From the NCBI GenBank assembly GCA_964418385.1, contig CAYQLH010000001.1, forward strand, positions 1 to 55,475: a stretch of 55,475 nt of DNA, given 5' to 3'. Below are positions 23,941 through 32,853 of this stretch, one piece after another. Every line of letters starts with the position of its first letter. The first letter of the stretch is position 1. The translations under genes and the position numbers were made by a program. Origin of the DNA: RGIG2560 sp964418385. GTDB taxonomy: Bacteria > Patescibacteriota > Microgenomatia > UBA1400 > PJMF01. The notes beneath the pieces are model-generated. The model was not told the origin of the DNA. It saw only the letters and a list, made by a program, of their open reading frames with translations, and did no database searches.

Positions 23941-25117
23941 GATTTTCCAGGAGTCATTGTCAGCCTTGTGGCAAAACAAAGGTCGCACTTTTCTTTCAGT
24001 GCTGGGAATCGTGATTGGGATTGCAAGTGTGATTTCGATGATGGCAATTGGCAATGGCACACAAGAAGCGGTGGCCGAGCAAATCCAGCAGTTGGGCACA
24101 AATACGATTACTTTGTCTTCGTTTGAAAAACCTTTAACCAGTGCTGACGTGAAAGCAATCATGGCGAATGATTATGAAGGCGTTTTAAGTGCCTACGTGG
24201 AGCAAGTACAAAGTCAACAAACATTAGTAGTGGATACCGAAAGCGAGTCCGCAAGTGTCACTGGCGTTTCGGAAAATTATTTGGAAGTTGCGAATAAAGA
24301 AATTGACCTCGGGCGTTTTTTAAACGAGGATGATTACACCCAAGGATTACGTTCGGCAGTGATAGGTAGTTCGACGGCGACCAATCTTTATGGTACGAAA
24401 TCTGAAGCCGTGGGACAAAAATTAAAAGTGGGATCACTGTATTTTACCGTCGTGGGTGTGTTTACAGAAAGTGGCTCTGGGAGCAGTGGTTTTTCTGACC
24501 CGGATGATTTTGTCATTATTCCTTTAAGCGTGATGCAAAACGAAATTGCTGGTTCACGCAATTTAGGATCGGTGGTTTTTACTGTGAGCGATGAAAGCTT
24601 GGTAGATCAGGCGAAAGCAATAATTGGCTATACAATGTTGCGCCGGCGCGAGATTGAAGACGTGCAAGACGCGGATTTTTCGATGTTTGCTGCATCTGAT
24701 CTTTTAGAAACACTTTCAAGTGTCACTGGGATGTTGACACTTTTGATTTCTGGAATTGCCGGGATTTCGCTTTTGGTGGGCGGAATTGGCATTATGAACG
24801 TGATGCTCATGAGTGTTTTGGAGAGAACGCGTGAAATTGGTTTGCGTAAAGCCTTGGGAGCACGGCAAATCCATTTGATTGCCCAATTTCTTTTTGAAGC
24901 TATTTTAGTGACTTTTAGCGGCGGTGCCATTGGCTTTTTGCTTGGTATGGGCGCCAGTGCTTTAATATCAAAGTTTAGCGAAATTACGGCGACTGTGACT
25001 TTGGATAGCATTTTAATGGCAATTGGTGTGTCAACGGCAATTGGTTTAATTTTTGGCATTTATCCCGCTCGCAAGGCTGCTAAGCTGGCACCTATTGAAG
25101 CTTTACGTACTGAATAA
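23927..25117 (+). CDS. MacB/FtsX-type ABC transporter permease
   Basis: A 396-residue permease with TM1 near residues 20-40 (TFLSVLGIVIGIASVISMMA), a large extracellular MacB-core domain (about 45-265) and three C-terminal TMs (LLVGGIGIMNVMLMSVLERTRE motif, then two more). It ends with PARKAAKLAPIEALR, typical of the family. AAGGA upstream of ATG 23927 fixes the start, which overlaps the ATPase gene by 14 nt. With the adaptor and two-component system it forms a five-gene module, probably exporting a peptide or lipid or resisting an antimicrobial; substrate unknown. Confidence 0.92.
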   Translation: MIMFEIFQESLSALWQNKGRTFLSVLGIVIGIASVISMMAIGNGTQEAVAEQIQQLGTNTITLSSFEKPLTSADVKAIMANDYEGVLSAYVEQVQSQQTLVVDTESESASVTGVSENYLEVANKEIDLGRFLNEDDYTQGLRSAVIGSSTATNLYGTKSEAVGQKLKVGSLYFTVVGVFTESGSGSSGFSDPDDFVIIPLSVMQNEIAGSRNLGSVVFTVSDESLVDQAKAIIGYTMLRRREIEDVQDADFSMFAASDLLETLSSVTGMLTLLISGIAGISLLVGGIGIMNVMLMSVLERTREIGLRKALGARQIHLIAQFLFEAILVTFSGGAIGFLLGMGASALISKFSEITATVTLDSILMAIGVSTAIGLIFGIYPARKAAKLAPIEALRTE

Positions 25118-25142
25118 TATCCTTTGTTATATTAATATCTAC

Positions 25143-25171
25143 TTGACAAGTCCGGAGCAGTTGCATATAAT
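25143..25171 (+). promoter_or_regulatory. Consensus sigma70-type promoter giving a leaderless mRNA
   Basis: TTGACA (25143-25148), a 17-bp spacer and TATAAT (25166-25171), a perfect consensus. Six bases separate it from ATG 25178 and nine from ATG 25181. Confidence 0.7.
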
Positions 25172-25177
25172 TTGAGA

Positions 25178-25702
25178 ATGATGCAAAATGATAAGAGTGT
25201 GAACATTAATGATCAACATACAGAAGATAGTGTTGATTTGCGCGCAAATGCCGGTTGGTTTGATTTAGATACGACTTTGATTATTTTTGCTGGCATGGTG
25301 GTTTTGGTTTTGACGGGTGTTTTTTTCTCGGCGCGCAGGTTTGATAGTCGTGACACTATGAGTGACGCGAGCATGAGTACGCAACAGGTAAATGGAGTAA
25401 ATGCCGCCGGTACGAGTGGTACTCAAGCGCGCGTGCAAGATGTTTATGGTTTGTGGCGTGGTGATGGCGTGAGTTTTAACTTCCATGAGGGTGGCATGGT
25501 AGAAATTGATGACGCTGACGGTGAGCTTTTAGTTGGTTCTTGGGAATGGGATGAACAAAATTTATTGGCGAGTGTGCGTTTGAACGGTATGTCCGGTGAA
25601 GTGCACTATTTGACTTTCAGCTGGGATGATGGTTTATTGATTTTAACCAGTCAAAGTGGCAATGATTTTCAAGCCGGTTTGACTTTGGTGCGCAATGGAT
25701 GA
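25178..25702 (+). CDS. Membrane-anchored small beta-domain protein of unknown function
   Basis: A 174-residue protein with a cytoplasmic N-terminus of about 30 residues, one TM segment (TLIIFAGMVVLVLTGVFF), a Ser/Thr/Gly/Ala linker and a C-terminal beta-rich domain (YGLWRGDGVSFNFHEGG, GSWEWDEQNLLASV, HYLTFSWDDGLLIL). The strand-turn pattern resembles lipocalin-like lipoprotein domains. It has the strongest promoter seen in the window. The last codons overlap the MFS gene (ATGA), so the two are coupled. Function unknown. Confidence 0.7.
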   Translation: MMQNDKSVNINDQHTEDSVDLRANAGWFDLDTTLIIFAGMVVLVLTGVFFSARRFDSRDTMSDASMSTQQVNGVNAAGTSGTQARVQDVYGLWRGDGVSFNFHEGGMVEIDDADGELLVGSWEWDEQNLLASVRLNGMSGEVHYLTFSWDDGLLILTSQSGNDFQAGLTLVRNG

Positions 25703-26905
25703 GACGAAGCCGTAACATTCTTCGAGCTCGATCTTCGATTTATTTGGTTTTGTTTTTATCATTTTTGATAAATTTCACCTTCCATCTTTCGGTGTGGAAT
25801 TTAATTCTGCTTAAACTTGGCTTTTCAATTGCCATGCTTTCACTTTACATGAGTGTGCATTATTTGACGCAATTAATATTTGAATTACCGTCAGGAATTA
25901 TAAGTGATCGTTTTGGTGCGCAAAAAACATTGATTTTAGGTGAAATTGTGCACTGGTGCAGTTTTGTTTTATTTTTGTTGTTTCCCAGCAAAGTAACTTT
26001 GATTATTCTCGCGCTTGGCGGTGGGTTTGAATGCGCTATGCTTTCAGACACTGATACAACTCTGGTTTATAAAATCTTAAAAGCTACGCGACAGATGGAT
26101 TATTACCCGCTGTTTTTTGCTTGGCACAATGCCTTGGGTTTTATGGGCTACGGTTTGGCTTCTTTAATCGGGGCTTTTGTGGCAAGTCATTGGGGTTTGA
26201 TGTGGACGCTGTGGGCAAGTTTACCGATATATACTCTTTATTTAATAATTGTTTTTTGTTTGCGTGAGCCAAAATTCTTGAAAAATGTGACTGTTAAAAA
26301 GGACTTGAAATGCTTGAGTTTGGCTGAATGCCGGCGACTAGTTTGGCGCCCGGCGCGATTTACGCTCAAGTGTTGTCTATGCGGCAATTATTTACACGTT
26401 AAATATGATTGTGTGGGCGTATTATCAAAATTACGCTGAAGAATTCGGTTTGTCAATAAACTACTACGGATTGTTGGCGCTGGCGTTTTGTTTGTGTGAA
26501 GCGGGACCGCAATTTCTGTCGCGTCATTTTGTGCATCACCAACAGATTCAACGTGTGTATAAGATATTAGCTTTTTTGGCGGGAGCTTGCCTTTTAATAG
26601 CAAGTTTAAAGATAGATGTTTGGGGTATCGTCTTTTTATTAACGACAATTGCGATCACTGGCCTTTCTTTTCCCATTAGTGATACTGTGATTAGACGCGG
26701 GAATTTGTCGTCGGCGTGGACAACGATTATTTCAATCAAAACCTTTGTTTCAATACTTTCGTTTGTAATTGCTAATATGATTTTTGGCTTGGTGGCCGAT
26801 ATCTATGGTTTGCAAGCGGGTTTTTTGGTAATAGTGAGCATAGCAGCAATTGCTTTAGTGCTTTTTTCGCATTTAGGTTATCGTTTGCAAAGTGAAGATT
26901 GCTAA
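25699..26905 (+). pseudogene. MFS transporter split by a frameshift
   Basis: The first frame (25699-26439) encodes six TM segments of a major facilitator, with PSGIISDRFGAQKT matching the loop 2-3 motif. The second frame gives the remaining TMs (to 26905). Reading out one C of the CCC at 26349-26351 joins them smoothly as LVWRRRDLRSSVVYAAI and yields one protein of about 401 residues. Nothing else interrupts either half. So it is either a recent mutation, a strain variant or a base-call error. The substrate is unknown; it is coupled to the anchored protein upstream. Confidence 0.8.
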
Positions 26906-26941
26906 TTGTCTGGCGCCTTAAACCTGAATAGTCGGTAACAC

Positions 26942-26970
26942 TTGACTTTTTTGTTATTATATGATATAAT
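26942..26970 (+). promoter_or_regulatory. Strong promoter of the orphan gene at 27049
   Basis: TTGACT (26942-26947), 17 bp and TGATATAAT with TATAAT at 26965-26970. A leader of about 72 nt follows, with a small hairpin (CCTAT and ATAGG) and a full AAGGAGGT ribosome binding site. Confidence 0.65.
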
Positions 26971-27048
26971 TTGCGCCTAGTTCTTTAAAAGCACTTAAAC
27001 TCAATATGCCCTATTCATAGGACAAATTTTATCAAGGAGGTCATTAAA

Positions 27049-27804
27049 ATGATGACAACTAATTCTTACCGCGAGGCTTTGGACCGAGCAAACGCTCGCA
27101 AGTTGCAGCTGCACCAATTGTTGGTGCACAATGTGCGAGCATTAATGCTGAAAGGTCTCCTTGAGGGACGGACGAGTTTTGCGTGCTGCTGTGACGACGA
27201 CTGTATCAGTATCGACGGCGTGGCGGTTGTGGGTTCGGAGGACGTTGGCGCTGACGTTTTTGCGCAGGTACTGTCTGCTGTTCCTCATGCCCTGCATGAG
27301 GTTTTGGGCTCGGCGCTGCTAACCAGTTTCGATGGCGAAACATTTGTCATTTCCACTGTGGCTCATGAGCGGAAATGCCGTGAACTGAACATTCGCACCA
27401 TCTTTGATGATGGCACGGTGTTTCTTGATGATGGGGGCGATGATCCTGATGCGCCAACCGTTATTGCTGATGACGTGGTGGAGCAGCTCACTCCTGAGCA
27501 CGCCACTGAATGTTTCAGCATGAATGATGAGGATAAGAGCGTGCAGTCTCTGGGAGACTTGGCGGCCAACTTGCGTGGACGCCCGTCGCGGATTTCCTTC
27601 GCTCGTCAGGCTCAGGAGCTTACCGTGCCCTCACGCATGGCTGACGCTGAAAGCGCCATTAAGCCAGACGGCGGTGCGATTCAACTGAAGTTTAAGGTTG
27701 ACGGTCTAGTCTACCGGACCCAAATTTTGGTCGATGCTGGACAGAAAGCAGCGCTGAGGGAGGCGTTGTTGCGTGGGCAGCAAGTGAGCGTCGAGGTAGT
27801 TTAA
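27049..27804 (+). CDS. Orphan acidic soluble protein with strong expression signals
   Basis: I do not recognise this 251-residue protein. It has no signal peptide or TM segment. The N-terminus is helical and basic (YREALDRANARKLQLHQ), followed by a metal-site-like cluster CCCDDDC (residues 47-53), an acidic middle (DDGGDDPDAP) and a C-terminal segment IQLKFKVDGLVYRTQILVDAG. Codon choice and GC content differ from neighbours (more GC-ending codons). It is monocistronic: consensus-like promoter, 72-nt leader, perfect Shine-Dalgarno and a clear terminator. It may be highly expressed or recently acquired. Confidence 0.75.
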   Translation: MMTTNSYREALDRANARKLQLHQLLVHNVRALMLKGLLEGRTSFACCCDDDCISIDGVAVVGSEDVGADVFAQVLSAVPHALHEVLGSALLTSFDGETFVISTVAHERKCRELNIRTIFDDGTVFLDDGGDDPDAPTVIADDVVEQLTPEHATECFSMNDEDKSVQSLGDLAANLRGRPSRISFARQAQELTVPSRMADAESAIKPDGGAIQLKFKVDGLVYRTQILVDAGQKAALREALLRGQQVSVEVV

Positions 27805-27820
27805 GGTGCTTTAAAGTTTT

Positions 27821-27853
27821 GCCCGCTGTTTTGCAGCGGGCTTTTATCTTTTT
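27821..27853 (+). terminator. Rho-independent terminator
   Basis: A perfect 8-bp GC-rich stem, GCCCGCTG (27821-27828) and CAGCGGGC (27834-27841), with loop TTTTG, followed by a T-rich tract (TTTTATCTTTTT). Confidence 0.9.
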
Positions 27854-27916
27854 AATTTGCACTCGGAAATGTGCAAAAATGTGTTAGAATACACTTAACC
27901 TAGTGTGAAAGGGAAA

Positions 27917-28645
27917 ATGCAAGTGCGAAATATTGTGATTGCAATTTTGGTGATTTTGGTTGTATGGGGTTGGGCGAGACCCGCAAAAGTGGTGGAACGC
28001 GATGTTTTCAATAATGAAATCGACTTCGGTTCGATGGGGCAAGTGTTTAAAGCGATTTATCGGCGTGGATCAACAAAGATGGCGGATTTTAGTGCGGATG
28101 CGCCAAGCGAGCAAGAATTGCGACTTTTGGGATGGGCGGCTACTGGGCGTAATCGCGATGGCAAGTCTGGATTCACTGTGCCTTTGGCGATGGGAGTTGA
28201 TCCTTACGTGAATGTTTATTTATTGGATAGTAACTCGGTGCAACAATTTGACATTGCCAAAAATAATTGGGTGAAAATTGCTGGAACTGACAAGAGAGCT
28301 CAAGTGGTCAAAATGGAAGCCGCTGGGAAAGTGCCAGCGCTCATGATTTTCGTGGGTGTACCAAGTAATTTGCCAGTAATGATCCCAGATTCAAATTACT
28401 TACATGTCGCCACTGGTGCGATGGCCCAAAACGTTTATTTACTGGCAAGCGAGCTGGGAGTACAAACTCGTTACATTTCGTCCATCGACGCTGATGGTAT
28501 CCGCCAAGTTTTAGCTTTGGATAAAGAGGCGGTGCCGATTGCAGCGGTATTATTGGCCAAAGACAAATTGTCTTTGCCAGCGCCACAAGCAACTTTTGTG
28601 GAGTCTGAGTCAGAAATGATAGACAACGTATCCAGAAAAAAATAA
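27917..28645 (+). CDS. Membrane-anchored SagB-type nitroreductase-like protein
   Basis: A 242-residue protein with a short N-terminal anchor (IVIAILVILVVWGWA) and a domain resembling SagB-type nitroreductases: LRLLGWAATGRNRDG, VNVYLLDSNSVQQFDI, and the C-terminal GAMAQNVYLLASELGVQTRYI. Such flavoproteins oxidise or reduce small molecules or peptides with FMN. The N-terminal RRSxR FMN motif is degenerate here (YRRGSTKM), so flavin binding is uncertain. External localisation would be unusual for this family. AAAGG precedes ATG 27917; GTG 27905 is the alternative. Confidence 0.65.
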   Translation: MQVRNIVIAILVILVVWGWARPAKVVERDVFNNEIDFGSMGQVFKAIYRRGSTKMADFSADAPSEQELRLLGWAATGRNRDGKSGFTVPLAMGVDPYVNVYLLDSNSVQQFDIAKNNWVKIAGTDKRAQVVKMEAAGKVPALMIFVGVPSNLPVMIPDSNYLHVATGAMAQNVYLLASELGVQTRYISSIDADGIRQVLALDKEAVPIAAVLLAKDKLSLPAPQATFVESESEMIDNVSRKK

Positions 28646-28660
28646 GCAAGCGACTGGGGT

Positions 28661-30115
28661 TTAAATTATTTCTTCTCGTGTTTGATTGCTACTGTCTGGC
28701 GATGGTGTTTGCGCGACAGAAGTAATGCCAAGTTCGCGATAGCCGCGAGCGCGTTTGCGAGCCATGGCACGTAAAATTTCAATATTGTTGTCTAGATAAT
28801 CGTAAACGCAGGCTTGAGTTTTGCCAGGATGGACTCGCTGGATGCGGCCTACGTATTGTATCAGTTTGCCTTTCCAAGAAAAAGGAAAGGCAAGAAAAAG
28901 TGTGTCTGCTGCGGGCCAATCGAAACCTTCACCGACGACACCGCCGGTGGCGACCATCACCTGATAGGAATTATTTTTGACTTGGAGAAGAATTTGCTCG
29001 CGGTCTTCCTTTTTCAGCTGTCCGGTCACTAAGGCGATTGATAACTGCGGCGCGTTCATTTTTAACATCATTTCCAGCGCTTCGGCATGACCAACGCGTT
29101 CCGAGAGAACGATAATTTTTTTGCCTTCATTTACACAATGGAGCACGTCCGCGGTGACTTGTTGAAGACGAGTTGGGTCTGCGGCGAGAATAGTACCAAT
29201 TTCGACAAATTCTTTGGTGGCAGCGTTTTCAATATCGAGCGTCGTTGTTCGCCAGACCAACTGTGTGGGTACTCGATTGGCCGGCAAAAGATCAGCATCG
29301 TTGTCTGAAGTTTGGCTGGACGTGGGCACAATGGGACCAATATAGAAGCGCATCAAGCGATCAAGTTTATCTTTACGGAAAGGAGTAGCTGTCAAGCCCA
29401 GACAATAACGAGCGGCAAAACCGCGGACAACCTTGGAAAAAGTGTTAGCGGGTACGTGGTGACACTCATCAACGACCACCAGACCGAATTCATTTTTGAT
29501 TGATTTAGTGCCACGGCTAAGCAAAGTTTGATAGGAAGCGATGGTTATTCTCTCGCCAATTCTCCATTTACCGTCCCCAATAATACCAATTTCCTCTGGG
29601 TTAATTTGGCAATAATCGCTAATTCTTTTAATCCATTGGTCAAGCAAAGCCCGAGTATGGACGATGACAAGTGTTTTTTGTGCGCGGGCGCAAATAACCT
29701 CAATAGCAAGCATAGTTTTGCCAAAACCAGGCTTGGCTTCCAAAATGGCGCGATTGGTGGCCAAGAGTTTCTCTTGAGCACGGATTTGCTCTGGTTTCAG
29801 TTGAATCTTTGAAATGATAGGAGCAACCTGACATTCGACTCGGCGATCGTCCAGAACGAGTTCGTCGCCACGGTTTTTCAGATATGTCCATAAGGCTGGT
29901 CCAAAACCTATCGGTAAATAAAAACCAGATTTGAGCAAACGAAAGCATTTAATTTGTTTGGGTACTTTCCAAACAGAATAACCCATCCGGATCAGTTCGC
30001 CAATTTTGGGATTGGGAAAAGTGAGACTTTTGGTGATAAACTCGTTTAAATCACCATCCACCTGCGAGGGTGCGAGAAAAATTTCGCAATCGACGCGGGC
30101 GTGAACTTTGGTCAT
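28661..30115 (-). CDS. Superfamily 2 DNA/RNA helicase (XPB/UvsW-like)
   Basis: A 484-residue ATPase. After an N-terminal domain of about 115 residues it has Walker A AKPGFGKT, motif Ia VHTRALLDQW, motif II DECHH, motif III LTATPFRKD, motif V VGEGFDWPAA and motif VI QYVGRIQRVHP. This order is that of XPB, UvsW and ComFA-like helicases acting on duplex nucleic acid, with no nuclease domain. It is co-transcribed with cysS (4-nt overlap). Repair or transformation-related roles are possible but not shown. Confidence 0.85.
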   Translation of the reverse strand: MTKVHARVDCEIFLAPSQVDGDLNEFITKSLTFPNPKIGELIRMGYSVWKVPKQIKCFRLLKSGFYLPIGFGPALWTYLKNRGDELVLDDRRVECQVAPIISKIQLKPEQIRAQEKLLATNRAILEAKPGFGKTMLAIEVICARAQKTLVIVHTRALLDQWIKRISDYCQINPEEIGIIGDGKWRIGERITIASYQTLLSRGTKSIKNEFGLVVVDECHHVPANTFSKVVRGFAARYCLGLTATPFRKDKLDRLMRFYIGPIVPTSSQTSDNDADLLPANRVPTQLVWRTTTLDIENAATKEFVEIGTILAADPTRLQQVTADVLHCVNEGKKIIVLSERVGHAEALEMMLKMNAPQLSIALVTGQLKKEDREQILLQVKNNSYQVMVATGGVVGEGFDWPAADTLFLAFPFSWKGKLIQYVGRIQRVHPGKTQACVYDYLDNNIEILRAMARKRARGYRELGITSVAQTPSPDSSNQTREEII

Positions 30116-31557
30116 GATTTTTTTTCTACTTTGGGACCATCTGGCGTGTCAATAATATTATATCCGAGCGCAGCAATGCGATCGCGCAAGTAATCCGCGC
30201 GTGCATAGTCTTTTTGGGCGCGCGCGTCTTGGCGTTGCTCTAAAAGGCGTTGGGCTTCGCCATCATCATCAAGAACAACTTCAAGCTGCGTTTCGTGTTT
30301 TTTGAGTTCGCTTTGGCGACGCAAATCAAGACCCAAAATCTCATCAAATTCGATAATCAAGTCATAACGTTCACGCGGGGTAAGATTTGACTTAAGGATT
30401 TGGTTGACCAAAGCGAGTGCTTCAGGGACATTAAGATCGTCATTGACAAGTTGCAAGAATTGTTGAGTGTATGCTTGAATTCTCTCGATTCGCTCTTGAG
30501 TGACACTAGCATCGTCGGGACTGGCTGAGTATTGGGCAAGATTGGTCAGTAGGCGATCGTAAGCTTTAGCAGCGGCGGCAAGGCTTTCCCAAGTAAAATT
30601 AAGTTCGTGGCGATAGTGTGACGTCAAGAACAAATAGCGAAGTTGCATCGGCGTGTAGCCATGCTGCAAAATGTCTTCCAAACGGTAAATATTACCCAAG
30701 CTTTTAGACATTTTTTGGCCGTCAATCCGCATAAAATTGCCGTGAACCCAAATCTTGACAAACGGTTTGCGACCGGTATATGCTTCTGCTTGAGCAATTT
30801 CATTGGTGTGATGGACGGGGATATGATCCACGCCACCAGTGTGAATATCGACCGGGTCACCAAGTTGATCAAGCGACATCGCCACACATTCCAGATGCCA
30901 ACCCGGGAAGCTGCGCTCACCCCATGGCGACGGCCAAACCATTTGTCTGTTTTCGCCTGGCTTTTCCAGTTTCCAGACCGCAAAATCCGTCGGCTGTCTT
31001 CTGCCAGCAACTTTTTCCACCCGAGCGCCTTCTTGTAAAGCTTGAGGATTGAAACCTGCCAAAGCACCATAATCAGCGACCCGTGAGGTGTCAAAATAGA
31101 GACCGTCGCCAGGAATCAAATAAGCAAAACCCTTTTTCTCAAGTTCGATAGCAATTTTTAATTGCTCCTCAATGTATTCAGTGGCGCGAGTGATGACGTC
31201 AGGACGGATGATGTTCAGATCATCGCAGCGATCATAAAAGTATTTTTCAAATTTGCGCGCAATCGCCGTGACCGAATCGCCATCACGTCGAGCACCTTTT
31301 TCAAGTTTATCTTCACCAGTGTCACTATCGGAGGTGAGATGACCAACGTCAGTGACATTTTGGACGTGTTTGAGTTTGTAACCATCATATTTAAGAGTGC
31401 GGATGAGAAGATCGTCCATGACGTAGTGCCTTAAATTGCCGATGTGAGCATAGTCGTAAGCAGTAATACCACACGAATAAATACCTAAGGGTCGATCTGT
31501 CGGTTGAGTGACGGTTTCCTGTTTCTTTCTTGCGGTGTTATAAAGTGTAAGCTGCAT
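30112..31557 (-). CDS. cysS: Cysteinyl-tRNA synthetase
   Basis: A class I synthetase of 481 residues. It has the zinc cysteine in YSCGITAYDYAHIGN (with HIGN), the second zinc ligand region GWHLECVAMS, the conserved DIHTGGVDHIPVHHTNE, and KMSKSLGN. AGGAGG lies 6 nt before the ATG, so it has a normal leader. It is followed by the helicase gene. Confidence 0.95.
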   Translation of the reverse strand: MQLTLYNTARKKQETVTQPTDRPLGIYSCGITAYDYAHIGNLRHYVMDDLLIRTLKYDGYKLKHVQNVTDVGHLTSDSDTGEDKLEKGARRDGDSVTAIARKFEKYFYDRCDDLNIIRPDVITRATEYIEEQLKIAIELEKKGFAYLIPGDGLYFDTSRVADYGALAGFNPQALQEGARVEKVAGRRQPTDFAVWKLEKPGENRQMVWPSPWGERSFPGWHLECVAMSLDQLGDPVDIHTGGVDHIPVHHTNEIAQAEAYTGRKPFVKIWVHGNFMRIDGQKMSKSLGNIYRLEDILQHGYTPMQLRYLFLTSHYRHELNFTWESLAAAAKAYDRLLTNLAQYSASPDDASVTQERIERIQAYTQQFLQLVNDDLNVPEALALVNQILKSNLTPRERYDLIIEFDEILGLDLRRQSELKKHETQLEVVLDDDGEAQRLLEQRQDARAQKDYARADYLRDRIAALGYNIIDTPDGPKVEKKS

Positions 31558-31577
31558 TAATCCTCCTTTTACTCACT

Positions 31578-32810
31578 TTACTGCGTGGCACTCATGCTGG
31601 CTTCCGGTGATTGAGGCAATTTCGACTCACTTGCGGGTTCATTGGTGGTTGCGACTTCTGGTGCGGTGGACGATTCTGAGCTTGTCTCAGGAGCCAATTC
31701 AACGCTCACTTCTGGGAGTGACAATTGTTCACTATTTGTGTTCGTATTTGGGAAAAATTCCTTGTTATCAATAAAAAATCCTGTATCAATTTTAACAGGG
31801 AATTCACGGGTGCTATCAATCAACCAACCTAAATTGGCAGTATAGGTGACGATATAATAGTTGGCGATTTCTGTGCCGCCAACTTGCCCAGGACGGACTT
31901 CCATAGTCAACGCCGTGGACGTTTGACCAGCGTTGTCAGTCAGATGTGGATTGGCGAGGCGGAGTAAATAGTTGCCATCTTGATCAACAACGTAGTAAGT
32001 ACCATTTTGTGAGTCATCAAGAGACAGCGGAGTGTGGAGCAATTGTTGACCATTATCGAGCTGGAGCAAAAAACTGAATTTGTTATTGGGAAGATTGCAG
32101 CCCGCGTCTGAACCTGTGAGGCTTAAAAGCTTTAAGCAAGCGGTATCAAAATACTCGCGATCGCCAATCCAAATATTAGCGGCAATACCCCGACCTGGTT
32201 CGACAGTATATTTAAGATCGACATCGTTGGCCACTTCGAGATTGGAGACCACATCGTACCCTTGAAAACGTTCAATAGTGGTGGCAGTTTGAACTTTCTG
32301 ACTCGTAGTAATTGTTTCAAGATCAGTAGTAGTGTCAGCAATTTGATCAGCCAGAAGTTCTTGCGTGAGTCCTAGAAGCTCGCTGTCCTCGCTTAAAACA
32401 GTGCCACCAAAAAGCTGAGTGGCATCGATACCGACGTTGAAAAGCTGCCACTCAATGCCAGGCTGGTAATCTTTGCTAATTTGTACCAGCGCAAGCGAAT
32501 CGAGAAGATTAGCAGAAACGTCAGCATTAGAATTGACATCGGTAGCTGTTTTTTCGAAACGCAAAAAAGCGCTGGTGGGATTTTCTTTATCACCGAATTC
32601 AGCTCTAAACCCCGGATTGATCGCCACAAAAAGGCTACGCGAATCGTCACTTGCCGGCAAGATATTAGCATTGAGTTGGAAATTGTTGCGCCATGACGCC
32701 GGTATGAAAGGTAACGTTAAAAACCAACGGCTATTAACGACAAGTAAGAGCAAAAAGATTGCCATGACGCCGCTAAGGATATAAACTTTTTTAGATGCCT
32801 TGATTTTCAT
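31578..32810 (-). CDS. Membrane-anchored extracellular protein of unknown function
   Basis: A 410-residue protein with a signal anchor (VYILSGVMAIFLLLLVV), an extracellular middle region rich in beta strands and a low-complexity Ser/Thr/Glu/Pro C-terminus (from about residue 360). The passage YIVTYTANLGWLIDSTREFP followed by VKIDTGFF resembles the module that precedes repeats in RHS/YD-type secreted proteins, but no YD repeats or toxin follow. The -10 at 32819-32824 lies 8 nt before the start, so a leaderless mRNA is likely. Confidence 0.7.
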   Translation of the reverse strand: MKIKASKKVYILSGVMAIFLLLLVVNSRWFLTLPFIPASWRNNFQLNANILPASDDSRSLFVAINPGFRAEFGDKENPTSAFLRFEKTATDVNSNADVSANLLDSLALVQISKDYQPGIEWQLFNVGIDATQLFGGTVLSEDSELLGLTQELLADQIADTTTDLETITTSQKVQTATTIERFQGYDVVSNLEVANDVDLKYTVEPGRGIAANIWIGDREYFDTACLKLLSLTGSDAGCNLPNNKFSFLLQLDNGQQLLHTPLSLDDSQNGTYYVVDQDGNYLLRLANPHLTDNAGQTSTALTMEVRPGQVGGTEIANYYIVTYTANLGWLIDSTREFPVKIDTGFFIDNKEFFPNTNTNSEQLSLPEVSVELAPETSSESSTAPEVATTNEPASESKLPQSPEASMSATQ

Positions 32811-32818
32811 ACTTATTT

Positions 32819-32824
32819 ATTATA
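32819..32824 (-). promoter_or_regulatory. -10 box (TATAAT), leaderless type
   Basis: Eight bases separate the minus-strand TATAAT from ATG 32810; the context reads CGGTATAAT. Confidence 0.5.
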
Positions 32825-32853
32825 CCGCACATTTAGGCTTTTTGTCTAGCAGT

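Noticed and set aside
26405..26905. Separate small MFS-like gene
   Set aside because: It begins mid-protein, has no ribosome binding site, and joins the upstream half in frame after removal of one base.
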